A stretch of DNA of 64,000 bases from Nodularia sp. (in: cyanobacteria). Lineage in GTDB: Bacteria > Cyanobacteriota > Cyanobacteriia > Cyanobacteriales > Nostocaceae. Below, in pieces: positions 1 through 8,675 of this stretch; positions within the stretch are counted from its first letter, which is position 1, and every line of letters begins with the position of its first letter. The notes beneath the pieces are model-generated. The model made no database searches. It was not told the DNA's origin and saw only the letters and a program-made list of their open reading frames with translations. Made by a program: the position numbers and the translations under genes. The stretch spans positions 1 to 64,000 of the forward strand of contig REBL01000137.1 of the NCBI GenBank assembly GCA_007692755.1. The letters are read 5' to 3'.

Positions 1-2087
1 AGATAAACGCCGAAGTTCGTTCAGGTGCGACAGTGGCATTGGGCAACATGGGAGAGGCGGCTACTAAGTATTTCCCTGACATCCTCAACTTCCTCAAGGA
101 TGAAAAGATAAACTCCGGAGTTCGTTCAGGTGCGGTATACGCATTGGGCAACATGGGAAAGGCGGCTACCAAGTATCTCCCTGACATCCTCAACTTCCTC
201 AAGAATGAAAAGATAAACTCCGAAGTTCGTTCAAGTGCAGCAGTGGCATTGGGAAAAATCAGACAACTGCAATTAGAAGAGGTGGTTGTAGTTTTGAATT
301 ATGTCTACGAACCAAATCAGGGAAGATTTCGTAGTGGTCAAGATAATTATGAATTTTGGCGGTTTTGGACTTATTTTTTAAGCGGTGGTACTGATGAAGT
401 GAAAACGCTGCTGACATGGCTGGGCAGACCTCAAGCAATTCCTGATAATCTGACACACGCTGAAGGTGTCAAAACATTAGAAGCCTTCCGCAAAATCTGG
501 GAACCCACTCAAGAATTTTCACGTTTACAACAAGACTTAGCCCGGCAAATTGCTGTAGTTTCCAGAAAAGTTACATGGCAACCGCAAGATATTCTACTTT
601 TAGAAACTCACTACAATAACCTGAAAAAAGCCAGATTTAATGAAGCTGATTCCCTACAAACAGTCATAGTTAACCTTAAAGGTTGGCAGTGGTTTTTCAA
701 CGCCAGAATAACTATCATTTCTCACGCTGCTTTTTGGTTAGCCCTCATCTTTGCCTACCCCAAATTTCCCCAAGTCCAAGCCATCTTCTTCTGGAACCCG
801 TGGGTACGCCGCATTGGTGGTATTGGCTATGTCGGCTTTCTCCTCACCTGGTTTCCACCCTTCCGCCGCAAATTATTTGAACCCTTCAAACCTTCCCTAT
901 TAGCCGATGCCCGCTTAGATAATTTTAATACCCAATCATATTTCCCAGAGTCCAGAGTCAAAATTCCCGGTTCAGGCGAAATTCTCCCCATTACCGCAGC
1001 TTTACCCAATATTCAAAGACAAATCATTTTAGAAGGTGAATCTGGTTTAGGCAAGTCGATGTTTCTCCGCCATTTGCTGCAAAACTCCCAGCGCATTGTA
1101 GTTTGCCTACCCGCCCAGAAATGTGCCAAAGGCGTAATTGAAGCAATTCAAGACAAACTACACGGTCAAGCCCAAGATGCCGATTTCCTCAAAAACCTGA
1201 TTTACAGTGGCGCGATAGATATCTGCATCGACGGACTCAACGAAGTCACCGCCGAAACACGAGCAAAAATCACCCACTTTGTGGAAAGCTATTTCCGGGG
1301 CAATATTATAATGACTACCCAACCCCTAGAGTGGACACCACCCTCAACAGCCAAAATATATAAATTGCAGCCTTTAGAAAAACCACAAATAGAAGAGTTC
1401 TTAATTTCCCGTCAGCCGCAACTACCCCAAGATGCCCAAGTTCAAGGCGATGATTACAAAACAGCTTGTATTGATTACCTGAAATCAGCCCTCAATCCTC
1501 AGCAAGCCCCAGAAGAGTTAGACGCAGCTTACCGGATTCTTTCTAATCCAATGGATTTAACTGTGGTTGCCCTAATGATATCACAAGGCAAATATCCTCA
1601 CTTATTTCACCTGCAAGAAGAGCAATATAATTTGATGGCGGCAGAATACCTCAAAAAATGGAATCAAGAATTTCCGTTAAAAAAATTCTCAGCCGCCGTC
1701 TATGAAATGCGACTGCAAGATAAACAAGCTTTACCTGCGGATGAATTTCACCAAGTTGTCCTCTCTTTAGCTGATGAGAAATACAAAATGGTCGTCAGCC
1801 GTCAATGGAAGGAAAAAGAAGAAGCGAAGCAAGAATGGTACTTCCGCCACGATAAAATTATGGATTTCTTCTTGGTGCAAAATTTTATGGGTGACAATGA
1901 TGCGGCAGAAAGATTATTAGTTGATAGAATGAGTGACCCCCGATTTCGTGGGGTTTATTTTTTGTTAGCGACTTTATTACCCTTAGATGCAGCCAAGGAA
2001 CTGCGGGAAGCGTTGATTCAATATGCTGCTGATACTAAGGATAATACGGTAAGTAATACCTTTGTGCAGTTATTACGGTCTAGGTGA
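1..2087 (+). CDS. HEAT-repeat / transmembrane / NACHT-type NTPase (5' end outside window)
   Basis: The reading frame is already open at base 3 with HEAT-like repeats (consensus VRSGA-ALGNMG), so the true start lies left of the window. Order of parts: about 2.3 near-identical 35-residue HEAT repeats; a charged linker; two hydrophobic segments (about 680-860) that look like a membrane hairpin; then a STAND/NACHT P-loop, GESGLGKS at 1035-1058, and a Walker B DICIDGLNEV starting at 1218. The C-terminal 250 residues are helical and unassigned. NACHT STAND ATPases act as ligand-gated switches in signalling, cell death and phage defence; a membrane hairpin between sensor-like repeats and NTPase suggests a membrane-anchored receptor (inference). 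The ligand and effector are unknown. The family call is firm, the role is not. Confidence 0.8.
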   Translation, partial: INAEVRSGATVALGNMGEAATKYFPDILNFLKDEKINSGVRSGAVYALGNMGKAATKYLPDILNFLKNEKINSEVRSSAAVALGKIRQLQLEEVVVVLNYVYEPNQGRFRSGQDNYEFWRFWTYFLSGGTDEVKTLLTWLGRPQAIPDNLTHAEGVKTLEAFRKIWEPTQEFSRLQQDLARQIAVVSRKVTWQPQDILLLETHYNNLKKARFNEADSLQTVIVNLKGWQWFFNARITIISHAAFWLALIFAYPKFPQVQAIFFWNPWVRRIGGIGYVGFLLTWFPPFRRKLFEPFKPSLLADARLDNFNTQSYFPESRVKIPGSGEILPITAALPNIQRQIILEGESGLGKSMFLRHLLQNSQRIVVCLPAQKCAKGVIEAIQDKLHGQAQDADFLKNLIYSGAIDICIDGLNEVTAETRAKITHFVESYFRGNIIMTTQPLEWTPPSTAKIYKLQPLEKPQIEEFLISRQPQLPQDAQVQGDDYKTACIDYLKSALNPQQAPEELDAAYRILSNPMDLTVVALMISQGKYPHLFHLQEEQYNLMAAEYLKKWNQEFPLKKFSAAVYEMRLQDKQALPADEFHQVVLSLADEKYKMVVSRQWKEKEEAKQEWYFRHDKIMDFFLVQNFMGDNDAAERLLVDRMSDPRFRGVYFLLATLLPLDAAKELREALIQYAADTKDNTVSNTFVQLLRSR
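3..250 (+). repeat. 105-bp in-frame tandem repeats (HEAT units)
   Basis: Units begin at 3, 108 and 213, each opening with ATAAACnCCG. The first two complete units differ at only a few bases and the third decays after about 40 bases. The period is exactly 35 codons. Such DNA-level identity implies recent unit duplication or gene conversion, so repeat number probably differs between strains. Confidence 0.85.
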
Positions 2088-2320
2088 GATAATATAACAA
2101 CAGGCTTTATTATCGTTTGAGTATTGGCGCTTAAATTGAAGATGTAACCATTTGTAAGTCTTGATTTTAAAGGAAAATTATTTGTTTTTAACGTTAGCGT
2201 AGCTTGCGCGTAGCGCATACCGCCAAGTACGCCAAGTGAAGAAAGATAAGAAGAAAGGTTTAACTGAACTGTATTGTGTTATGGATCTAAATTAAATAAT
2301 ATGATGAGTTCTTTAAATTT

Positions 2321-2347
2321 GTTGGGTTTCACTTTGTTCAACCCAAC
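2321..2347. repeat. Inverted repeat in intergenic stretch 2088-2501
   Basis: GTTGGGTT and AACCCAAC flank a short loop. The motif belongs to the GTTGGGTTTC...AACCCAAC family also seen at 8551-8638. The rest of 2088-2501 is AT-rich and holds a GCGTAGC-rich short repeat near 2191-2220 and no convincing gene. The hairpin lies about 240 bases after the NACHT gene, so it is more likely a dispersed repeat than that gene's terminator. Confidence 0.5.
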
Positions 2348-2501
2348 CTAAAAAAGTAGTTTTTTTAATATTCATGCGAATTTGCTAGAAAATACAAATA
2401 CAATTTTTATTTTCACTATGCTTTTTACTTTCATCGTATTCCCCCCTGTTTTTGAAGAAGAAAATGGGTTGGATTGAGGTTCTTTATTTTATTAAATAGC
2501 T

Positions 2502-3536
2502 ATGCAAAATCTACCACAAAACCTGAATATTAAATCTCCTTTAAAACCAGATTATAGTAATATTTACACTTCGCCAAATTATCAAATTAAAACTTTTGGT
2601 GAATGTAATCAGGGAAGTTATGTAAAAATCTACATTCCTGACAATCCTGATTACAAAAATGAGAATATTCCCCAAGCGGTGATTTATCTACATGGTTTTG
2701 CTTTGGGTGCATCGGAAATTTACAGCACTCATTTAGAACATCTGGTAAAACAAGGTTACTATGTTATATATCCTAACTATCAACGTGGGTTTTGTGAGTT
2801 TTCTGGCTGTTTATTAAAAACCATCCTGCAATTAAGCGAAGAAATTCTGCACCCCTTCCCTATCAGCCCGCAAAGTTGGATAAATTCGGCTATTCATAGT
2901 GCCATAAACGCCTATCAACAGGTAAATCTATTTGCCCAAAATGTCGATACTTATTTATTTGGTCATTCACTGGGTGGACTTTTTGCCCTTAGCTGGAATT
3001 ACTACGCACAAAATCAAGTCCCTGTAAATATGTTACCAAAGCAAATCGTTGTGGCTGACCCCATTCCCGCTTCAGATTCCAATATTCCTGCTTTTGTGCG
3101 TAGTGTAATTAATAAAGTGGGAGGCTTTAAAGACCAAGTTAATATTCAAGAAACTGGCGTTGGTTTAAATGTACCTGTTGCTATTCTCCACGGTAATGAG
3201 GATACGGTGATTCCCAAACAAGATTGGGTGACACCATTTAACCAATTTATCGCCACTAATCACAAGAAAATGTATCTTTCCTTTACTGACCAGCATGGTT
3301 TGGAACCGATGTATGCTAATCATGAACAGGCGACCATAGACACCAGTTTTTTCCCTGATTTTCTGGCAAAAGCAGCTTTAGATGGTGTGGGTAGAGAAAA
3401 TAATTTGAATTGGCGTTATATCTGGGATGCACTTGATCAAGTTATCCGCTTTGGTGCTAGGGCTGATGAGTTACAATTCGATATGGGTGAGTGGTCGGAT
3501 GGTCAGTTAGTTAAGCCGATTGAGGTTTATCTGTAA
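2502..3536 (+). CDS. Alpha/beta hydrolase
   Basis: A 344-residue cytoplasmic-looking protein with the alpha/beta-hydrolase pattern. It has an early HGF oxyanion-hole motif (VIYLHGFALGA), a nucleophile elbow GHSLGG (serine near residue 157), a late acid in HGNEDTVIP and a candidate histidine in DQHGLEP. No signal peptide or lipobox is visible, and no neighbour suggests a substrate. Lipase, esterase and dienelactone-hydrolase-like activity are all possible. The ATG at 2502 is the first in frame after an AT-rich leader; no strong ribosome site is seen. Confidence 0.75.
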   Translation: MQNLPQNLNIKSPLKPDYSNIYTSPNYQIKTFGECNQGSYVKIYIPDNPDYKNENIPQAVIYLHGFALGASEIYSTHLEHLVKQGYYVIYPNYQRGFCEFSGCLLKTILQLSEEILHPFPISPQSWINSAIHSAINAYQQVNLFAQNVDTYLFGHSLGGLFALSWNYYAQNQVPVNMLPKQIVVADPIPASDSNIPAFVRSVINKVGGFKDQVNIQETGVGLNVPVAILHGNEDTVIPKQDWVTPFNQFIATNHKKMYLSFTDQHGLEPMYANHEQATIDTSFFPDFLAKAALDGVGRENNLNWRYIWDALDQVIRFGARADELQFDMGEWSDGQLVKPIEVYL

Positions 3537-3619
3537 AAACAATAAATCGCCAATATATGCTTTTTATGCCAGTAGGGTGGGTTTTGGATGTTAGTTTTAA
3601 TGTACCGAAAATCTAGGAT

Positions 3620-3647
3620 GGTGCGTTGTGCTACGCGACAACACACC
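3620..3647. repeat. Hairpin between convergent genes
   Basis: GGTGCGTTGT pairs with ACAACACACC apart from one mismatch, across an 8-base loop. It lies between the convergent hydrolase and DUF6918-like genes. It shares the ACACACCCTAC tail with the dispersed repeats at 24280 and 59077, so it may be a repeat fragment that doubles as a bidirectional stop. Confidence 0.4.
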
Positions 3648-3691
3648 CTACAAAAAATGATTTTGACCGATGAAATTCCGGAATTTTTCGA

Positions 3692-4129
3692 TTAGACCTT
3701 AGTATATTTATCGACTATCTTGGCTAAGTCTGGTACTGCTTCTTCTACGTGTTTCTTGGCGGAACCACGGAATTTTTCATAGGTTCCTTTAATAATTGGA
3801 CGGGTTGTGTTCTTGATTCTCGCATCGGTAATGCCCAACATGGCATCTGCTGTATCAGAACGACTGGCGACGAGATGACCGGCGGGGTCACCCTTCTCTA
3901 TACCCTCACTCCAAAGAGGATCAAGGGCTGTCAAGAACTGCGGTAGCAGCTGTTCGACAACGTAGGGGATATATCCGGGTTTAACTCCCTTCAAGGCTGA
4001 GAAGGCGGTTTTCAAGGCTATACCACTCATACCTGACTTGGAAGCTAGCTGCTGGTCGATCATTGTGCAGCAATCATCTACAACCATAGCCTTTTTGTTT
4101 GGACTTAACAGCTGATCACTCAATCCCAT
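3692..4129 (-). CDS. DUF6918-like small protein
   Basis: A 145-residue protein beginning MGLSDQLLSP. This start is chosen because GGAGG lies 6 bases upstream of the ATG; a longer frame to 4186 has no such site. The pattern 'VDDCCTMIDQQLASKSGMSG' followed by a long alpha-helical region matches my recollection of DUF6918, a family of unknown function in actinobacteria and cyanobacteria. There are no membrane segments and no signal peptide. It is monocistronic. No function is proposed. Confidence 0.65.
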   Translation of the reverse strand: MGLSDQLLSPNKKAMVVDDCCTMIDQQLASKSGMSGIALKTAFSALKGVKPGYIPYVVEQLLPQFLTALDPLWSEGIEKGDPAGHLVASRSDTADAMLGITDARIKNTTRPIIKGTYEKFRGSAKKHVEEAVPDLAKIVDKYTKV

Positions 4130-4262
4130 TTTATGCCTCCGGAGTATCAAGTTACCTGATTGATTTGCAATTAATTGTGTTAGCAAAGGTAATTTTTAGC
4201 TAATTTTAATAGCTTATATCATGTCCGCATGATTGCTGATCAAACCCGGAATTCTACTAAAT

Positions 4263-6194
4263 TTAATTTTTCAGTAATCTCAGTCCACTGAGTGTAACTA
4301 AAACTGTGGAACCTTCATGACCAATTACGCCGATGGGTAGGTTAATGTTGCCTAAAAAGTTACCGATTAATAACAAGAGAATAAACCCTAGAGCTACAAC
4401 TATATTCTGTTTGACGACAGAGTGCGATCGCCTGCCCAATTCTATGGCTGTGGCGAGTTTCTCTAACTTATCTGCCATCAAAACTATATCGGCGGTTTCC
4501 AAAGCCACATCACTGCCGGCGATGCCCATAGCAATACCTACAGAAGCCTGTGCCAGGGCTGGAGCATCATTAATTCCATCCCCCACCATTGCCACGGTTT
4601 GATACTCTTGCTGGAGCTTACGGATGACATCCAGCTTATCTTCAGGGAGGAGTTCGGCATAAACTCGGTCAATACCCACAGTTTGCGCTACACTGTCAGC
4701 CGTGCGTTGATTATCGCCGGTAATCATGACAATTTGCTCAACTCCCAATTTTCGCAAGCGGCTAATCATGGCTGCTGCTTCTATTCTCACCATATCGGAA
4801 ATGGCGATCGCACCCATAACAATTGTTTCCCTCTCTGCTTCCGGGGTGGGGTTCTTTGCTACCCAAACCACAGTTTTACCTTCATTTTCCAAAGACTGCA
4901 CCGATTTTTGCAATTCTTCTGGGAACTGGGTGACATATTGCTTTATAAAAGCTGTATTCCCCACAAACACCTTTTCTTGATTGACAAATCCCACAATTCC
5001 CTGTCCTGGAATCGCTTGCACATCAACCCCACGCACCCAATCTGCACCAGCGGACTGGACAATGGCTTTACCGATGGGATGTTCGGAACAAGATTCCAAA
5101 GCGGCTGCGGCTTTTAATACTTCATTCTCCGAATATTCACTACTAGGAATTACTTGAGATACTTGGACATTACCTGTAGTTAGAGTACCAGTTTTATCAA
5201 AGGCGATCGCGCGAACTTTACCAATTTTTTCCAACTGCGCCCCATTCTTAAATAAAATCCCTTGTCGCGCCCCATTAGCAATTCCTGATAACAGTGTCGG
5301 CATAATTGCCGCCATCAGCGCACAGGGAGAAGCCACAACCAAAAAAGTCAAAGCGCGATAAATTGTCGTTTCCCAAGTCCAACCCCAAATGAAAGGCGGT
5401 AAAAAGACTAACAATAAACCAGCTACGACAATTACCCGCGCATATATGCGTTCAAATCGTTCAATAAATTGTTGAGAAGGGGGTGCTTCTGTCTGTGCTT
5501 GTTCCACCAAGCGAATCACGCGCTGAATTAAACTACTAGAAGCTGGTTTGTGTACCTGAAGTTTCAAAGCCCCAAAACCGTTGAGAGTCCCTGCAAAAAC
5601 TTCATCTCCTACCGACTTTTCTATAGGTAAAGACTCCCCAGTAATTGCGGCTTGATTTAGGGTACTATAACCAGAGATAATTATCCCATCAGTGGGAATT
5701 AACTCACCTGGTTTGACGATAATTTCATCACCCACCTTCAGCTGAGTAATGGGCAGCATTTCTTCCTCTCCCTTCAGTAAAACCCTTGCTGTATCTGGAG
5801 TCAAACTCATTAAACCCTTGATACTGCGTTCAGTCCGCCGCATGGCGTAACCTTCCAAAGCCCCACTAATGGCAAAGATGAGAATCAAAATCGCCCCATC
5901 AATAATTAGATGATATTCTCCACGCCATAAACCCAGACTAGCAGCACCAAGCGCCGCCACAATCATCAGCAAATCTACATCTAATTCTTTTTCCTTAATT
6001 AGAGTAGTCAAACCCTCACGGGCGCTGTCATATCCACCAATTACATAAGCCGCAGGTAACAACAGCAAAGCCCATCCCAACCAGCCAATATGTAAAGCCA
6101 ACCATCCCAAAAACAACAGCACTCCACACACCAAAGCCGCCAAAGTATCGGAATGTTCTTCAGTAAATTCTGTTAAACGTTGAGGGTAAAGCAT
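4263..6194 (-). CDS. coaT: Cobalt-exporting P1B-4-type ATPase
   Basis: A 643-residue P-type ATPase that couples ATP hydrolysis to metal export across the plasma membrane. The phosphorylation site is DKTGT (Asp333) and the actuator motif is TGES. The membrane metal motif is SPC (289-291), not CPC, and the last helix carries HEGST (His626). SPC plus HEG(G/S)T defines the P1B-4 subgroup, whose cyanobacterial member CoaT exports Co2+. The N-terminus lacks a CxxC metal-binding domain, as is usual in this subgroup. The start at 6194 is preferred over a GTG at 6215 because AGGGA lies just upstream. Divergent coaR and the shared operator strongly support the assignment. Confidence 0.93.
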   Translation of the reverse strand: MLYPQRLTEFTEEHSDTLAALVCGVLLFLGWLALHIGWLGWALLLLPAAYVIGGYDSAREGLTTLIKEKELDVDLLMIVAALGAASLGLWRGEYHLIIDGAILILIFAISGALEGYAMRRTERSIKGLMSLTPDTARVLLKGEEEMLPITQLKVGDEIIVKPGELIPTDGIIISGYSTLNQAAITGESLPIEKSVGDEVFAGTLNGFGALKLQVHKPASSSLIQRVIRLVEQAQTEAPPSQQFIERFERIYARVIVVAGLLLVFLPPFIWGWTWETTIYRALTFLVVASPCALMAAIMPTLLSGIANGARQGILFKNGAQLEKIGKVRAIAFDKTGTLTTGNVQVSQVIPSSEYSENEVLKAAAALESCSEHPIGKAIVQSAGADWVRGVDVQAIPGQGIVGFVNQEKVFVGNTAFIKQYVTQFPEELQKSVQSLENEGKTVVWVAKNPTPEAERETIVMGAIAISDMVRIEAAAMISRLRKLGVEQIVMITGDNQRTADSVAQTVGIDRVYAELLPEDKLDVIRKLQQEYQTVAMVGDGINDAPALAQASVGIAMGIAGSDVALETADIVLMADKLEKLATAIELGRRSHSVVKQNIVVALGFILLLLIGNFLGNINLPIGVIGHEGSTVLVTLSGLRLLKN

Positions 6195-6230
6195 AAAAAT
6201 TCCCTGAATAATCACCCTCTCACCCTAAAC

Positions 6231-6254
6231 CTTGACATTACTGTCAATGTCAAG
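6231..6254. promoter_or_regulatory. CoaR operator: palindrome shared by both divergent promoters
   Basis: CTTGACATT (6231-6239) and AATGTCAAG (6246-6254) are perfect inverted repeats around a 6-base centre. Each arm contains a TTGACA -35 box, one per strand. MerR-family activators bind such dyads between overspaced -35 and -10 elements and untwist them on metal binding. For coaT (minus) the candidate -10 lies about 20 bases beyond its TTGACA, as expected for a MerR-controlled promoter. Confidence 0.8.
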
Positions 6255-6262
6255 CCTAAAAT
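6232..6262 (+). promoter_or_regulatory. coaR promoter with 19-bp spacer
   Basis: TTGACA at 6232-6237 and TAAAAT at 6257-6262 are separated by 19 bases, longer than the usual 17 and typical of MerR-regulated promoters. The spacer is the right half of the CoaR palindrome, so coaR is probably autoregulated. The leader to the ATG (6263-6344) is made of short dispersed repeats containing CTCCGCGTACCT twice. Confidence 0.6.
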
Positions 6263-6344
6263 GAAAACTTCTCCGCGTACCTACCCTCCGGGAACGCCTC
6301 ACGGCGAATGCGTTAACCTCCGCGTACCTTTGCGTTTAAAAACA

Positions 6345-7439
6345 ATGAAAACCCTAACCATCAAAGAACTCACCCAAGCAGTAGGACAAAGCATCACCCC
6401 CCGCATGGTGAGACATTACCATCAACTAGGACTCCTACCACAACCAGAGCGATCGCCTAGCAACTACCGCCTATACACAGATAAAGATATAATCAGATTG
6501 CAGCGAATCGTCGCCTTAAAAAATCAAGGTTTCCAACTCAACCATATCCGCAACATATTAGAAACCGAACCAGAGACAGACAACCTCATAGGACAACTCC
6601 AGCAGCAATATCGGGCTGTGATGCAGCAAATAACCCAACTGCGACAAACAGCCTCAGCATTAGAGAACTTACTCGGACGCGATCGCCATTGTCAAATCAT
6701 GCAAGCCGAAGTCCTATCGCAACTCAAACATTTAGAAGTAGAAACCCAAATCGGCATAGGAGAACTCAATCAACTGTGGAGTGGCTTAGATGCAGAAGTA
6801 CATCATCATCCAGAATCATTCACCGAATCATTGCAGAGAATTTTACCCGACTTATCCCAGCGTTCGGAAATCGAACAAGATTTAATTGCCCAATTGGTAC
6901 TAGCCTGCGGTGATGTTAGTTTAGTGTCTTTTGTCAAACTTAGTCAAGGTGCGATCGCAGCCAGTAGAGAAAGCCTAAAAACAGGGTGTAAAATCGTCGT
7001 AGATATTCCCACAGTCGCAGCAGCCTTAGATCAAACCAGACTCACCCATCTAGGCTGTGAAACCATCACCTTAATAGACAACCCCCATATTACCACCGCC
7101 CCAGAAGCCGAAACAGAATTTTGGCAACAGCAGAAATGGCGAAAAAAACTCACCCAAATCACTAACAACAGTATATTAGTCATAGGATACGCCCCCTCAG
7201 TCCTATTAGAAATCTGCCAAGCCATAGACCAGAAAAAAATCCAACCCGCCCTCATCATCGGCTTACCCATAGGCTTCAGCCACGCCCCCGCAGCCAAACG
7301 CAGACTTATGCAACAACCCATACCATACATAACAATAGAAGGAACCCTTGGCGGAGGACTCCTAGCCGCCACAACCCTCAACTCCCTACTAGAAACCCTA
7401 ATCAACAAACCAGACTGCCATTGCCATCTTACCTCCTAA
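6345..7439 (+). CDS. coaR: MerR-family cobalt-responsive activator with precorrin-isomerase-like domain
   Basis: A 364-residue protein. Residues 1-70 form a MerR winged helix (TIKELTQAVG, then RHYHQLGLL and a YRLYTDKDI wing), followed by a coiled dimerisation helix. From about residue 200 it resembles CobH/CbiC precorrin-8X methylmutase (VVDIPTVAAAL, VIGYAPSVLLE, IGLPIGFSHAPAAK). It ends in CHCHLTS; a C-terminal Cys-His-Cys motif is needed for cobalt sensing in Synechocystis CoaR. The ATG at 6345 gives the family length and starts at the helix-turn-helix; an upstream extension would translate intergenic repeats. It activates coaT from the shared operator. Confidence 0.93.
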   Translation: MKTLTIKELTQAVGQSITPRMVRHYHQLGLLPQPERSPSNYRLYTDKDIIRLQRIVALKNQGFQLNHIRNILETEPETDNLIGQLQQQYRAVMQQITQLRQTASALENLLGRDRHCQIMQAEVLSQLKHLEVETQIGIGELNQLWSGLDAEVHHHPESFTESLQRILPDLSQRSEIEQDLIAQLVLACGDVSLVSFVKLSQGAIAASRESLKTGCKIVVDIPTVAAALDQTRLTHLGCETITLIDNPHITTAPEAETEFWQQQKWRKKLTQITNNSILVIGYAPSVLLEICQAIDQKKIQPALIIGLPIGFSHAPAAKRRLMQQPIPYITIEGTLGGGLLAATTLNSLLETLINKPDCHCHLTS

Positions 7440-7441
7440 CC

Positions 7442-7476
7442 TCTCCCCCTCCGCGCCTCTGCGCCTCTGCGTGACC
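7442..7476. repeat. Short intergenic repeat CTCTGCGCCTCTGCGT
   Basis: A low-complexity stretch of CTCTGCG units fills the 37-base gap between the convergent coaR and permease genes. This class of repeat is common between genes in Nostocales. No other function is visible. Confidence 0.5.
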
Positions 7477-8535
7477 CTACCCCCTTCTCCGCAAAACCAA
7501 CCAAGTAACAACCGGAGTCCCAATCAAAGCCGTCACCGAATTTAGAGGTAAAACCAACTGATTTCCAGGTAACTGAGAAACCAAATCTGCAACCAAAGCC
7601 AAAATACCCCCCATCATCGTCACCGAAGGAACCAAAACCCGATGGTCAGAAGTATTAAATAAACTGCGACACAGATGAGGAACCGAAACCCCCAAAAAAG
7701 CAATCGGCCCACAAAAAGCCGTAATTGCCCCTGCTAAAATAGAAGCACTCGTAATCAACCAAAACCGAGTGCGTTGCACAGCCAAACCCAGAGTACTAGC
7801 ATAAGACTCACCCAGCAGCAGCGCATTTAAAGGTTTAGATAACAGAATAGCCACAGCCAACCCTAAAACCACCACCGGGGCTAAAACTAAAATTTGCGTC
7901 CAAGTCACACCGCCAAAACTGCCAAAAGTCCATTGTAAATAAGTTTGAATATTATTAGTTTCGCTAAATTGCAGCAAAATACTCACTAAAGCACTGGTAG
8001 CATAGCCAAACAATAAACCTAAAATCAGCAGTTGCATTGTATCTTGAACCCGACGCGCCACAACTAACACCAAACCTAAAGCTAAACCTGCGCCTAAACT
8101 GGCGGCTATGACTAAACTTAAGTCACCAATTATTCGTAAGCCTTTAAATATAGCACCAGCACCAGTCGCACTTGTTGTGAGAACAACTAAAGCCACACCT
8201 AAACTTGCACCAGAACTAATTCCTAATACAAATGGTCCCGCTAAAGCATTTCTAAATAAGGTTTGCATTTGTAAACCACTGACTCCCAAAGCTGCACCGG
8301 CTAAGGTGGCTGTTAAGGCTTTAGGTAAACGAAATTTGAGGATAATATTTGTCCAAGTGGCTTTTTCTGGTTCTCCTCCTAGTAAGATGGTCAGGACTTC
8401 GTTGATGGGTATATTAACTGAACCAAAACCTAAATCTAGTAAAAAGGCGAATATTAAGGCTGATAGTAGGGTTAAAAAAATCAGATGTTGGCGACGAAAT
8501 AATTTCAGGTTGAATTTATAGTTTCGTAATAACAT
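7477..8535 (-). CDS. btuC: FecCD/BtuC-type ABC transporter permease (probable cobalamin importer)
   Basis: A 352-residue, strongly hydrophobic protein with the FecCD signature: RLPKALTATLAGAALGVSG, then FRNALAGPFVLGISSGA, GESYASTLG (the loop contacting the ATPase) and FLGVSVPHLCR. About ten membrane helices are expected, as in BtuC. It is the last gene of a minus-strand operon with a TonB receptor and a lipoprotein under a cobalamin riboswitch. The substrate is therefore inferred to be vitamin B12 or another corrinoid, though the family also moves siderophores and haem. No ATPase (BtuD) gene lies in the window, so it must be supplied from elsewhere. Confidence 0.8.
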   Translation of the reverse strand: MLLRNYKFNLKLFRRQHLIFLTLLSALIFAFLLDLGFGSVNIPINEVLTILLGGEPEKATWTNIILKFRLPKALTATLAGAALGVSGLQMQTLFRNALAGPFVLGISSGASLGVALVVLTTSATGAGAIFKGLRIIGDLSLVIAASLGAGLALGLVLVVARRVQDTMQLLILGLLFGYATSALVSILLQFSETNNIQTYLQWTFGSFGGVTWTQILVLAPVVVLGLAVAILLSKPLNALLLGESYASTLGLAVQRTRFWLITSASILAGAITAFCGPIAFLGVSVPHLCRSLFNTSDHRVLVPSVTMMGGILALVADLVSQLPGNQLVLPLNSVTALIGTPVVTWLVLRRRG

Positions 8536-8550
8536 AATTGAAGATATTTT

Positions 8551-8638
8551 TGTAGGTTGGATAGAACGCAGTGAAACCCAACATTTTCCGTGCTACACTC
8601 AAGACATTTGTTGGGTTTCGTTCCTCTACCCAACCTAC
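8551..8638. repeat. Nested inverted-repeat element inside the B12 operon
   Basis: The outer arms GTAGGTTGG (8552-8560) and CCAACCTAC (8630-8638) enclose inner arms GAAACCCAA and TTGGGTTTC. The whole 88-base unit could fold into one long hairpin between the lipoprotein and permease genes. A fragment of the same family is at 2321-2347. It looks like a dispersed MITE-like repeat that may affect permease expression. Confidence 0.65.
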
Positions 8639-8675
8639 TATGTTAAGCAAAATATTGGAGTTAAATTAAAGTATC

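Noticed and set aside
4599-5117. 172-codon plus-strand frame
   Set aside because: It is antisense to the coaT ATP-binding region, which has all P-type ATPase motifs.
5322-5330. Copper or zinc/cadmium ATPase assignment for the P-type pump
   Set aside because: The membrane motif is SPC with HEGST and there is no N-terminal CxxC, which points to the cobalt subgroup; the CoaR neighbour agrees.
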